64,000 bases of DNA from Clostridiales bacterium (GTDB lineage Bacteria; Bacillota; Clostridia; Saccharofermentanales; Saccharofermentanaceae): contig JAGAAI010000099.1 of assembly GCA_017615325.1 (NCBI GenBank), positions 1 to 64,000 of the forward strand, written 5' to 3'. Every line of letters starts with the position of its first letter. Positions within the stretch are counted from its first letter, which is position 1. The position numbers were made by a program, and so were the translations under genes. Below, in pieces: positions 17,862 through 26,498 of the stretch. Below the pieces are notes generated by a model. The model was not told the origin of the DNA. It saw nothing but the letters and a program-made list of their open reading frames with translations, and did no database searches.

Positions 17862-18233
17862 TTAGTCTTCTTTCGAGTGTATTATCTCGATGTAAGTGTT
17901 GCCTTCTTCATTAACCGTTGCTGCCAGATTGATAAGTCCCAGTTCGACTGTCCGCATTATCACCTGAGCCCGTTCCTTAGTGTCCCTGTCTCCTTCTTCG
18001 GGAATCTGGATCCTTACGTTAACGGATTCCAATCCCTCATCGGTTACCCTGAACACTTTCTCATCGTCATATCCGCATATATCAGTCAGTGCATATGCTG
18101 CCGTATAGCATAATGTCGATGCTCCCGCACAAACGGTATCAAAACCTTCTTCTGCGATGCCCGCATGCCCGGACATATAGATCGCGATTATGTTGCGGGT
18201 GACCTTGTCACGGTCAATGATAACAGTGATCAT
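17862..18233 (-). CDS. prp: Ribosomal-processing cysteine protease Prp
   Basis: Cleaves the N-terminal extension of bL27. 123 residues, usual size. The catalytic pair is visible as SGHAG (His23) and DTVCAGAS (Cys35). The ATG shares one base with the rplU stop codon (TGATG), a sign of translational coupling. Found between rplU and rpmA in all Firmicutes that extend bL27, which supports the call. Confidence 0.95.
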   Translation of the reverse strand: MITVIIDRDKVTRNIIAIYMSGHAGIAEEGFDTVCAGASTLCYTAAYALTDICGYDDEKVFRVTDEGLESVNVRIQIPEEGDRDTKERAQVIMRTVELGLINLAATVNEEGNTYIEIIHSKED

Positions 18234-18538
18234 CAGACGTTGATAGCTGTTACACGTACACGTGTGTAAGGCTGTCTGTGGCCTGCCTTACGGCGGTAAC
18301 CCTTCTTGGGCTTGTACTTCAGGACTGTAACCTTGCGGTTCTTGCCCTGGCTTACGATCTCGCCTGTGACAGTTGCCTTAAGATCTGCGCCGGCTGTGAT
18401 GCCGTCATCAGCGGATACTGCAAGTACTTCGTCGAAAGTAACCTTGTCACCAGCCTCGCCTTCGAGCTTCTCTACGAAGATCTCGTCGTCAACTGCAACC
18501 TTGTACTGCTTACCGCCTGTCTTAATAACTGCGTACAT
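18233..18538 (-). CDS. rplU: 50S ribosomal protein bL21
   Basis: 101-residue ribosomal protein that binds 23S rRNA. Begins [14 protein letters not shown] and ends with the basic [17 protein letters not shown] stretch typical of bL21. AGGAGGACACAAT precedes the start. First gene of the rplU-prp-rpmA operon, with its own promoter and a structured leader. Confidence 0.97.
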   Translation of the reverse strand: MYAVIKTGGKQYKVAVDDEIFVEKLEGEAGDKVTFDEVLAVSADDGITAGADLKATVTGEIVSQGKNRKVTVLKYKPKKGYRRKAGHRQPYTRVRVTAINV

Positions 18539-18636
18539 ATTGTGTCCTCCTGTTCATCCAGTCTCGCTGCGACCTTGAGGCAGTGGTTTTCCCGTAGAAA
18601 AGCGCACGTTTAGAAGCCCCGCGCATGCGGTCACCC
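18539..18636 (-). ncRNA. Candidate ribosomal L21 leader (5' UTR regulatory RNA)
   Basis: About 98 bases separate the predicted transcription start from the rplU ATG, long for a plain 5' UTR. The transcript contains CACTGCCTCAAGGTCGCAG and GAGACTGGATGAACAGGAGG-like sequence just before the start, with local pairing such as ATGCGGGTGACCGCAT near its 5' end. Position, size and sequence flavour fit the L21 leader family seen upstream of rplU in Firmicutes, where bL21 is thought to repress its own operon. I did not run a covariance model. Confidence 0.6.
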
Positions 18637-18640
18637 GCAT

Positions 18641-18669
18641 ATACTACCAACATGTCCCTGATTTTGCAA
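18641..18669 (-). promoter_or_regulatory. Promoter of the rplU-prp-rpmA operon
   Basis: TTGCAA, a 17-base spacer and TAGTAT on the minus strand. The start of transcription would be near 18634. Confidence 0.7.
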
Positions 18670-18698
18670 GAGGAATTTTCTAAATATATAAATAATGA

Positions 18699-20270
18699 TC
18701 ACATCATTAGGAGCAGCGGGACCGCCGATGCGGCGCCGTGGATGATCCCTACGATGATGAACTGGTCAGAGTTGCGCTTGACCGGTATTGCCATGAGGTA
18801 TGGCGCTATAGCCTGTATGATCCCAAGGAGTCCCGTGCCAAGGATAACGCTGTCGTGGGTTATAGCCCCCATCACTACGGCCGTAACGGCAGGAACTGCT
18901 ATAAGGAGCGGATAGAGGACTGTTCCAAAGTAAGAGCCGCCGCCCAGGCCTCCGAACCTTGATTTACGGTCAAGGAAGGCCAGAGTTGCTATTGCCATTG
19001 CATCCATTATGAATATAACCGGAATGGATATCATTCCGCTGATGCTCTTCTGTCTGTCTGCTATTCCGCTGAATATGAGAAAAACTGCCACGTAGAGACC
19101 GACTTCCGCAACGGCTGTGATAACAGAACTAAAAAGGTTCCCTTCGCGGGCTTCGTATTTGACCTTGTTGGACAGGATAAAAGGCGTATTAAGGACTGCC
19201 ATTACAGCTATCATCAGAGTGGGAGCATAGCAAAGAAGATAACAGGCGGCAGATCTGGTCTGGGGGATCAGGGACATCACTATAACGCCTAAGGCCGTAA
19301 ATGCCGAAAGACCCGCCGTTATGATAAAAACAAGCCCGTCACGCCTTGCCAGGATGTTGCCCCCGTTATCGGAGTCTGCAACAGGGATATCGTAAAGATA
19401 GAGGAAGAGCGATGCGATCCCCAGGAAGAAAGACAGGATCAGAAGGATATTCCATACATTAATGGCTGTATAGGGGAGCTTGCCCGTGTATAAGGTCCCG
19501 AGATAACCGGCAAACTCGCTCTGGAAAGACGGCAGTGCCATCTGGAATCTCATGGGAGCCGAAGTAAACGACATCGACAGATACCTGTTGCCTTCAGCCG
19601 ATACAAATATCTTTGATGCGAAGAGGTTGTCCCTCTCGATACCGGTGCCGTAGATCGTATCCACGCCGGACATCTTTTCGAAGAGCATCCTGGAATCAGA
19701 CATCCTGTCTACTGTCGCATTGCTGTCATTCTTGCCGAAGATGGCAACATCTATATCGGGCTTGTCGCGTCCGACAGCAGCTGCTGCGGCATTACCGGGA
19801 TAGTAGGGCATGATGAGGACGAATCCCTCCAAAGATCCGCTCTTCCCTTCTTTGGCATAGATATCTTCCATTACATAGAATGCTTCCTGGTAGCAGGCGC
19901 ATACGACTGTCTTGCGGCCCTTATATTCATCGGGGATGATGTAACTGCCGCTTTCGGAGTCCTTCGATGCGTCAGAGGATAAGACAGCCATGTCAAAGCC
20001 GGCGCCTTTAAGCGCAACTCTCATGGATGCATAAGGGAAATAGTTGTCGGGAGCTGATCCGTGACCGTTATCGACGCCGTAGAAGAGAACGACCGGATTC
20101 TTGGGATCCTTGCTGCCGGTCGACACAAAGAAAAGAATAAAGACAGCCAGAACGGAGATCATTGCCAAAACGGCACAGACGGCAGCCGGGACACCCACGT
20201 GTCCGGCTCTGACGTTCCTGTCACTTTTTCTTATGAGACCGCCGTTGTCTTTGTTGCCGCTCTTCTTCAT
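18699..20270 (-). CDS. Membrane protein of unknown function with exported N-terminal domain
   Basis: I do not recognise the family. The 523-residue protein has a basic N-terminus, one membrane segment at about 28-50 (VCAVLAMISVLAVFILFF), a hydrophilic extracytoplasmic region of roughly 240 residues with alternating strands and helices (VVLFYGVDNGHG, VVCACYQEAFYVMED), then seven or eight hydrophobic segments with the loop LYDIPVADSDNGG. The architecture suggests a sensor-like or assembly protein at the membrane. It begins 19 bases after murC and probably shares its transcript. The rplU promoter lies just past its stop codon. Confidence 0.75.
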   Translation of the reverse strand: MKKSGNKDNGGLIRKSDRNVRAGHVGVPAAVCAVLAMISVLAVFILFFVSTGSKDPKNPVVLFYGVDNGHGSAPDNYFPYASMRVALKGAGFDMAVLSSDASKDSESGSYIIPDEYKGRKTVVCACYQEAFYVMEDIYAKEGKSGSLEGFVLIMPYYPGNAAAAAVGRDKPDIDVAIFGKNDSNATVDRMSDSRMLFEKMSGVDTIYGTGIERDNLFASKIFVSAEGNRYLSMSFTSAPMRFQMALPSFQSEFAGYLGTLYTGKLPYTAINVWNILLILSFFLGIASLFLYLYDIPVADSDNGGNILARRDGLVFIITAGLSAFTALGVIVMSLIPQTRSAACYLLCYAPTLMIAVMAVLNTPFILSNKVKYEAREGNLFSSVITAVAEVGLYVAVFLIFSGIADRQKSISGMISIPVIFIMDAMAIATLAFLDRKSRFGGLGGGSYFGTVLYPLLIAVPAVTAVVMGAITHDSVILGTGLLGIIQAIAPYLMAIPVKRNSDQFIIVGIIHGAASAVPLLLMM

Positions 20271-20289
20271 CTCTTGTCAGGAACCGTCC

Positions 20290-21735
20290 TTATTCAGCGG
20301 GACAGAGTTCATCTCCTAACGTTCTGATATCTTCGGGACCTAGTACAAGGATTATGTCGCCTTCTTTTACGAGTTCATCGACCCTTGCACGGAGGCTTAA
20401 GCGGTCCTCATAGAATTCTGCATCACCGCCGCGCTTATTGATCTCGTTTGCAATATCCTCGCTCGAGATATCGTGCATATTGATCTCCCTGTCAGAGAAG
20501 ATCTCAGCAAAGAGGACCTTCTTGCAGGGCAGAAGTGATGTTACATAATCCTCGAAAAGCAGCTTTGTACGGCTAAAGGTCAAAGGCTGGAATACGACCA
20601 GGATATCATTATGCGGCATATTGGAAGCTGCCTCGATAGTAGCCCTTGCAGCAGCCGGGTGGTGGGCATAATCGACCACGACAGTTGCTCCCTTATACTG
20701 ACCCTTTATGGTATATCTTCCGTCAGCGCCATGGAATCTGTTAAGTCCTCTTACAATGGCATCTTTATCGGCGCCGTTAAGGAAAGCAGCTGCAGCAGCA
20801 TTAAGTGCATTAGAGATGTTATGACGTCCCGGGACCCTTAGTTGGATATTGCCGAGGACTTCACCCTCGTAGAGAAGGTCAAATACCGGAAGACCGTTAT
20901 CAAAGCTGACATTGGCAGCGGCAAAATCGGGAGCCTTCCCTGTCAGGAGACACTCCGTATCGATAAGACCGCAGGTTAAGATCTTAGGGAAAGTCCTTCC
21001 CTGTGATTCATGGCGGGCGCGGGCTTCTTCGATCGCCTTTGCACTATTCTTATCCGCTCCTGATATAACGATATAACCGTTGTCGTCAGCCTTATCGAGG
21101 AACTGGGCGAATGCGCTGATGACATCTTCTATAGTAGGATAGATATCGACATGATCGTGATCTATGTTCGTAATGACCGCCGTTGAGGATCTGAAATGCA
21201 GGAAGGAATGATTGAACTCACAGGCTTCAGATACAAGAAGGTCAAAACCTCCGCCCTGTCTTACCGTGCCTCCGATCTCATCGAATTCGGCACCGATATG
21301 AACTGCAGGATCCAATCCCGCCTCCATCATGATAAGGGTCGTCATGGAAGTAGTCGTGGTCTTGCCGTGTGTTCCCGAGATATTGATAACGTGATCATAG
21401 CTGTCGGTGATGAGTCCCAGGAACTCAGCCCTGTCAAAGACTCTTATATTGCGGGCCATACATTCTGCAACCTCAGGATTATGCGGGAGGATCGCTGCCG
21501 TCTTAACGGCATAGTCAGGCTCAAACTCGGAAATGTTCTCAGCTACCTGGCTGTTATAGATCTTAATGCCGTCTTTGGCCAGCGCTTCCGTTCTCTCGGA
21601 AGGCGCCATATCGGAGCCTGCAACATCGAAGCCGTAACCTGCGGCAAGTCTTGCGAGTCCGCACATCGAGATACCGCCTATCCCGATAAAATATATTTTC
21701 GCGTTCTTCTTCAAAGAATTGATACCCTGATCCAT
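20290..21735 (-). CDS. murC: UDP-N-acetylmuramate--L-alanine ligase
   Basis: Adds L-alanine to UDP-MurNAc with ATP in peptidoglycan precursor synthesis, in the cytosol. N-terminal nucleotide-binding GIGGISMCGLARLA at 18-31, ATP loop SGTHGKTTTTS at 120-130, NIDHDH, and the C-terminal domain with DYAHHPAA and VFQPLTFSRT (the Mur ligase QPH-type segment). 481 residues, slightly above the usual 460. GGAGG precedes the ATG. TATAAT at 21769-21774 on the minus strand is a likely -10. Confidence 0.96.
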   Translation of the reverse strand: MDQGINSLKKNAKIYFIGIGGISMCGLARLAAGYGFDVAGSDMAPSERTEALAKDGIKIYNSQVAENISEFEPDYAVKTAAILPHNPEVAECMARNIRVFDRAEFLGLITDSYDHVINISGTHGKTTTTSMTTLIMMEAGLDPAVHIGAEFDEIGGTVRQGGGFDLLVSEACEFNHSFLHFRSSTAVITNIDHDHVDIYPTIEDVISAFAQFLDKADDNGYIVISGADKNSAKAIEEARARHESQGRTFPKILTCGLIDTECLLTGKAPDFAAANVSFDNGLPVFDLLYEGEVLGNIQLRVPGRHNISNALNAAAAAFLNGADKDAIVRGLNRFHGADGRYTIKGQYKGATVVVDYAHHPAAARATIEAASNMPHNDILVVFQPLTFSRTKLLFEDYVTSLLPCKKVLFAEIFSDREINMHDISSEDIANEINKRGGDAEFYEDRLSLRARVDELVKEGDIILVLGPEDIRTLGDELCPAE

Positions 21736-21755
21736 ATGATCGTGCCTCCATTATT

Positions 21756-21784
21756 TTGCCATTATGTTATTATAGCAGTATTCT
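21756..21784 (+). promoter_or_regulatory. Promoter of the hydrolase gene, overlapping the murC promoter
   Basis: TTGCCA, a 17-base spacer and TATTCT on the plus strand. The murC -10 (21769-21774, minus) lies inside the spacer, so the two polymerases would compete. Confidence 0.55.
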
Positions 21785-21826
21785 ATTTTAAACAAACATC
21801 AACTGCACCCAAAAGGAGTGGTAATT

Positions 21827-23137
21827 TTGCTGAATATATTGGGCATTATACTTACAGTATTATCTACAGCGGCTATTCCTGCGCTCTATCTCCTCTTCCC
21901 TGAACAGATCTGTTATTGGATAGCCGGGCTCGTCTTCATCATCATGAACATAGTCCCTTCCCTGTCCCGCAAGACTACAACAAGGTTAACAGGACTTAAC
22001 GACGGACTTAGTCTCCTTAAGTCATTCCTCATAACCCTGATCCCGGACTTCGCCCTCCTGATGATCGCGCTTACGGTGATAACTCCGGACATAAACAAGA
22101 TCCTCTTCTTCTGTCTCTACTGTTACCTTACGGAATCGGTGATCTTCTGGAACGGCATCATAAGAGTCTATATCCTGTCCAAACAGCTCGGTTTAAGGCG
22201 CAAGATACTGGGCCTTATCTGCGGCATGATCCCCATCTTGCACCTTATCGTCTTAAGATACATCATCATCGTCGTATCCAACGAAGTTGAAGACGAAGAT
22301 TCCAGGAACAGGCTCAACGATGTCCGCGCCGAAAACGAGATCTGCAAGACAAAGTACCCCGTCCTCATGGTCCACGGCGTTTTTTTCAGGGACTTCCGCT
22401 TCTTCAACTACTGGGGCAGGATCCCCGGCGAACTGATCCGCAACGGCTGCAAGGTCTACTACGGTAACCAGATGTCCGCCCAGTCTGTCGAGATCTGCGG
22501 CGCCGAGATAGCCTCCAAGATAAAAGAGATAATGGATGAGACGGGCTGTGAGAAAGTCAACATCATCGCCCATTCCAAAGGCGGACTTGATACCCGTTAT
22601 GCTATCTCCTGCCTCGGCATGGCTCCCTATGTAGCATCGCTCACGACCGTTAACACGCCTCACAGGGGCTGTAAGTTCGCAGATTATCTCCTGAACCAGG
22701 CATCAGAAAGCATGAAGACCGGTGTTGCCAAAAAATACAATGCCGCTCTTAAGCTCGCAGGAGACAAGGATCCGGACTTCATAGCAGCAGTTACGGACCT
22801 GACCGCAACGCGTTGCGAAGAACTCAATAAGATAATGCCCGACTCGCCTGAAGTTTACTATCAGAGCGTAGGGTCCTGCGCCTATCACGCCGTCGGCGGA
22901 AGATTTCCCCTTAATCTCTCCTACCATCTGGTCAAGCACTTCGATGGCAAGAACGACGGTCTTGTCGCACAGCCCTCAATGGTCTGGGGTGAGAAGTTCA
23001 CCTTCTTTGAACCCGTAGGCTACAGGGGCATAACCCACGGTGACATGATCGACCTCAACCGCGAGAACGTCGACGGCTTTGATGTCAGAGAAAAATATAT
23101 AGAGATAGTAAGCGACCTTAAGAACAAGGGTTTCTGA
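21827..23137 (+). CDS. Membrane-anchored alpha/beta hydrolase, lipase-like
   Basis: 436-residue protein with four hydrophobic segments in the first 140 residues and a C-terminal alpha/beta hydrolase domain. VLMVHGVFFRD is the oxyanion region after strand 3 and IIAHSKGGLD carries the nucleophile elbow GxSxG-type (here HSKGG, Ser in the central place). Candidate acid and base are in NDGLVAQPS and ITHGDM. This pattern resembles triacylglycerol lipases of family I. I place the start at the TTG 21827, eight bases after AAGGAG; the frame also has a GTG at 21818 but that overlaps the ribosome site. Substrate unknown; a membrane lipid or glycolipid is plausible. No clear terminator follows. Confidence 0.82.
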   Translation: MLNILGIILTVLSTAAIPALYLLFPEQICYWIAGLVFIIMNIVPSLSRKTTTRLTGLNDGLSLLKSFLITLIPDFALLMIALTVITPDINKILFFCLYCYLTESVIFWNGIIRVYILSKQLGLRRKILGLICGMIPILHLIVLRYIIIVVSNEVEDEDSRNRLNDVRAENEICKTKYPVLMVHGVFFRDFRFFNYWGRIPGELIRNGCKVYYGNQMSAQSVEICGAEIASKIKEIMDETGCEKVNIIAHSKGGLDTRYAISCLGMAPYVASLTTVNTPHRGCKFADYLLNQASESMKTGVAKKYNAALKLAGDKDPDFIAAVTDLTATRCEELNKIMPDSPEVYYQSVGSCAYHAVGGRFPLNLSYHLVKHFDGKNDGLVAQPSMVWGEKFTFFEPVGYRGITHGDMIDLNRENVDGFDVREKYIEIVSDLKNKGF

Positions 23138-23273
23138 TATATGCCTAAAAACAACGATCTGCATAAGGCTTTCAATTCAAAAAAAAGATGAGTTCTACTA
23201 TACCTTCGGATTACAAAGGCGCCATGGGGCTGCCCTTCCGGACAACCCCTTCAAACAGTATTTCTTAATTGTA

Positions 23274-25541
23274 TCAGCCCTTGCCGTTCACATACTTATC
23301 GTATTTGTACAAGAACGTTACCATCTGTCGTCTCAGGCAATTGCCTTCAGGACGGAAAGTGTTGTCACTGTACCCTGCCAGGATCTTCATCTCGGATGTC
23401 CAGAGTGTTGCAGTATAATAGTAATCCTTGGCCTTAACATCCGTAAACCTGTTCGTCTTGGACTTGGGATCAGGCTTGCCTGCAAGTCTCCAAAGGAAGG
23501 TAACGGCATGTTTTCTTGCACAGATGATCTTGGGACCGAATGTACCGTCTTTATAGCCTTCCACGATATGGTTCTCGTTGCCCCATATACAGGCTTTATA
23601 GTAGTAATCAGACGATTTTACATCGCTAAACTTGCAAGTCTTCGCATCGGGCTCTGGCTCGCCTTCCATCCTCCAGATAAAGGTTACCATCTGCGCTCTT
23701 GTACATTCATTGGCGGGCTTAAACTTTGTCTGTTTGTCATATCCTTTGACAACACCATTAGCCGTCAGATAGTTTGTAGGCAAATACCAGAAATCCTTAT
23801 CGTTAGTAACGTCCTTATAGAGGACTGTAACCTTACAGGATGCTGTCTTGCCTGCAGCCGTTGCAGTTATCGTGACAGTTCCTGCCATCTTGGCAGTGAC
23901 CTTACCTGCGGCATCTACCGTTGCAACTGCAGTATCAGAAGATTTCCAGCTTATCTTAGCCTTTGATCCCTTCAAGGTTGCAGTTAATGTATCTGTCCTG
24001 CCGCAAATGATATTGTCCGAAGACTTATCGAGCGTCAGCTTAACCGGTGAAGCTTCCGTAGGCTTAGCCGTCGGTTTTGCTGTTGCCGTTGGTTTGGCTT
24101 TCTTTTCGCTTACAGCCTTGATCACGACATCCTTGTTTCCGATAGTAAAAGTCGTTGTCGCTTTGGTCTTATCCTTGAGGCTAACGTCTCCAGACACGAC
24201 CTGCCATGTCTTGAACTGATAACCGTCTTTGGCTTTTGCAGTAAGAGTTACTGTTGTCCCCTTTACACCCTTGCTTAAAGAAGCCGTTGCCGTAATGTTG
24301 GCGTCACCGGTTACTGTTACGGTGTACTCCTCGTTTTTGAGCTGGGAAGCTTTGATCTCAACAGGACTGCTTGCAAAGTCGGTCTCATGCTCACGGTTAA
24401 TATCTTCAGCAAGGATATAGACATGGTATTTTGAACCCCAATCGGACACTTTAAGATCTGAAGGGAGATCAAACGAACCTGAGCCTTTTGTTGAGAAGTT
24501 ACCGCTAAGCTTGTCGTAATAGAGGATCTTAGCATTGTTAGGGTTGCCGGCTTCGTATTCAGCATCAAGGATCAGCACTGATACTCTTGTGGCATTTGCA
24601 TTTCTATCTCCGGTGATCTCATAAGGAACTGTTACCGTGGTTCCTTCGATGATGATGTTTCCGGAAGAAGGATTTGCAAGTTTGATGCCGCTGTCTTCAA
24701 GAGTGAGTTTGTATTCAGAATCGCCACTGACAAGTGATGAGAATAAAACCTTTTCGAGGTCGATGTTCATAGCGGGTGCAACATATATGTATTCATTATC
24801 GGGGTGTGCAAAATCCACTGAACCGCAGGCGATAACTGCAGAGATATTGGAATATCCTCTTACGGGAGCACGGAGCCACCATGACATAGGATTGGTATAA
24901 CCAAGAGGGATCTTATCACGATTAGGAATGGTTACATAATCACTGGTCGAATTGTAGTATCCGGGTTCGGATATATAGCCATACTCAGGATTAACAACAT
25001 CAGAAACATCCAATATGAATATCTTATCTCCCTTAAGACCCACCGTGGAATCATATAAGTTATAGAGATATGAATTAAACTCGTAACGTTTGCCGCCTTT
25101 GATCGTGCTTGTGGCTATAGCATCCTGCTCTGCCGCTAAAAAAGTTTCATTATAGAAATCACCGTTAAGATATGTGTGGAGAGCACTCTTTTCCCAGGTG
25201 CTGTAATCGCTGTTGAAGATGCGTTCAGACAGGAGAGCATCACTGTCGAGCAGCATAGTCCTGGCACCGTAATCCGTCGTATCGGGTGACAGTACTCTGA
25301 ACTTGACAGAATCGGAATTATACTTTCCGTAATAGACATAACTTCCTGACCACTTGGAGTTTTTATCGGAAGGCTTGTCCGGTGCTGCTATATGAGCTGT
25401 TCCAAGGCCTGTGTTATCCTGAGACTTGCTCCAGCCGTCCGCGCGAACATTGCCGGTATTAGCAAACGAATACTGAATGGGGCTTACGGCCATTACAAAA
25501 GATATAAGGCCTACCCCTATACCCAACAAAGTTTTCCTCAT
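23274..25541 (-). CDS. Exported SLH surface protein with DUF6273-like and BIG2 domains
   Basis: 755 residues. Signal peptide to about residue 27. Residues 65-295 look like the DUF6273 domain common in Clostridia surface proteins (YYGKYNSDSVKFRVL, MLLDSDALL, WWLRAPVRG, VAPAMNIDL). A bacterial-repeat module follows near 410-480 (VKGTTVTLTAKAKDGYQFKTW), then a Pro/Thr linker (ATAKPTAKPTEAS), BIG2 and three SLH repeats nearly identical to those of the other four SLH proteins (motifs CTRAQ, CARKH, CLRRQ; ends DKYVNGKG). GGGGGAAAT precedes the ATG. Transcribed alone, convergent with the hydrolase. No terminator was recognised downstream. Confidence 0.87.
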   Translation of the reverse strand: MRKTLLGIGVGLISFVMAVSPIQYSFANTGNVRADGWSKSQDNTGLGTAHIAAPDKPSDKNSKWSGSYVYYGKYNSDSVKFRVLSPDTTDYGARTMLLDSDALLSERIFNSDYSTWEKSALHTYLNGDFYNETFLAAEQDAIATSTIKGGKRYEFNSYLYNLYDSTVGLKGDKIFILDVSDVVNPEYGYISEPGYYNSTSDYVTIPNRDKIPLGYTNPMSWWLRAPVRGYSNISAVIACGSVDFAHPDNEYIYVAPAMNIDLEKVLFSSLVSGDSEYKLTLEDSGIKLANPSSGNIIIEGTTVTVPYEITGDRNANATRVSVLILDAEYEAGNPNNAKILYYDKLSGNFSTKGSGSFDLPSDLKVSDWGSKYHVYILAEDINREHETDFASSPVEIKASQLKNEEYTVTVTGDANITATASLSKGVKGTTVTLTAKAKDGYQFKTWQVVSGDVSLKDKTKATTTFTIGNKDVVIKAVSEKKAKPTATAKPTAKPTEASPVKLTLDKSSDNIICGRTDTLTATLKGSKAKISWKSSDTAVATVDAAGKVTAKMAGTVTITATAAGKTASCKVTVLYKDVTNDKDFWYLPTNYLTANGVVKGYDKQTKFKPANECTRAQMVTFIWRMEGEPEPDAKTCKFSDVKSSDYYYKACIWGNENHIVEGYKDGTFGPKIICARKHAVTFLWRLAGKPDPKSKTNRFTDVKAKDYYYTATLWTSEMKILAGYSDNTFRPEGNCLRRQMVTFLYKYDKYVNGKG

Positions 25542-25702
25542 ATTTCCCCCATAAAACTTTATACAAAATAAAGTTTAAAAGCATTTTCTAAACTTGTAGC
25601 GTAAGAATAGCAGATTCTAAAAACGAAGTAAAGGAGCGAAATCGGTATTTTTCAGGCAGGGCAGAAAAATGAAAATCATCCGGTCAATTCAGTAAAAAAT
25701 CT

Positions 25703-26494
25703 TTATCTGATGGTGCAGAGTTTTCCTCTTAAAACATAACCAATCTTCTCGTAGCAGGCATTCGAAGCTACGTAGTCGGCATCCGTATAGAGCATCGGCA
25801 AATATCCTTCTTCTTTGGCCTTCATTGTAACCTGATATACAAGATTTTCGGCATAATGCTTCCTGCGGTGTTCCGGTCTTGTATAGACAAGATTTAAGGA
25901 TGCCATATCACCGTTCGGCGTGTACTTACAGCTTGCGACATTATTCCCTTCACCATCTTTCCAGAAATATGCTTTTCCGCTCGCGATAAAATCCTTAGCG
26001 TCACCTATGTAACCTGCCCTGTCTTTCTGCTCCAGACCGGTCTCCTTATACATCTTGTCTATGATATCCACGAGTTCTTCAAGGTCATTAGGCCTCACCT
26101 GATAGATCTGACCTGAAACTTCAGATGTGGGCGCTACAGGATCGGGACAATCGTAAGCAAACATGTTGGTCTTAATGGCAAGCTTTTTCCCGTCTGATGC
26201 TGCTCTCCTGATAAAGTAATCAGCAAGGCTGTATTTGATATTAAACGAATGCTGTCCGTCGAGAAATGCATTATCTTTTGCAAGCTGATATGCTCTTTCC
26301 ATATCAGCTTCATCAATCCCGTCATCCGTCCATATCCATACCGGATAAGGCGCACCGGTATAGCAAAGAACTATTTTCTCATGGTCAGACAGCAAAACAT
26401 TGCCTTCAAGGCTTAAGACTCTTTTCATAACGAAAAAAGTGTACTTATCTCTTGCAAGTAATTCCTGATCTCTTTCATCAACAAAGTTATCCAT
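25703..26494 (-). CDS. GNAT-family acetyltransferase
   Basis: 263-residue protein with a C-terminal GNAT fold. LVYTRPEHRRKHYAENLVYQV is the acetyl-CoA loop (R/Q-x-x-G/A variant: HRRKHYA), and ASNACYEKIGYVLRG is the closing strand-helix-strand typical of the family. The N-terminal 130 residues are a less conserved, YitI-like part that may bind substrate. The ATG at 26494 is four bases after the 5'-nucleotidase stop; an ATG at 26518 inside that gene is possible. Substrate unknown. Confidence 0.82.
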   Translation of the reverse strand: MDNFVDERDQELLARDKYTFFVMKRVLSLEGNVLLSDHEKIVLCYTGAPYPVWIWTDDGIDEADMERAYQLAKDNAFLDGQHSFNIKYSLADYFIRRAASDGKKLAIKTNMFAYDCPDPVAPTSEVSGQIYQVRPNDLEELVDIIDKMYKETGLEQKDRAGYIGDAKDFIASGKAYFWKDGEGNNVASCKYTPNGDMASLNLVYTRPEHRRKHYAENLVYQVTMKAKEEGYLPMLYTDADYVASNACYEKIGYVLRGKLCTIR

Positions 26495-26498
26495 ATGC

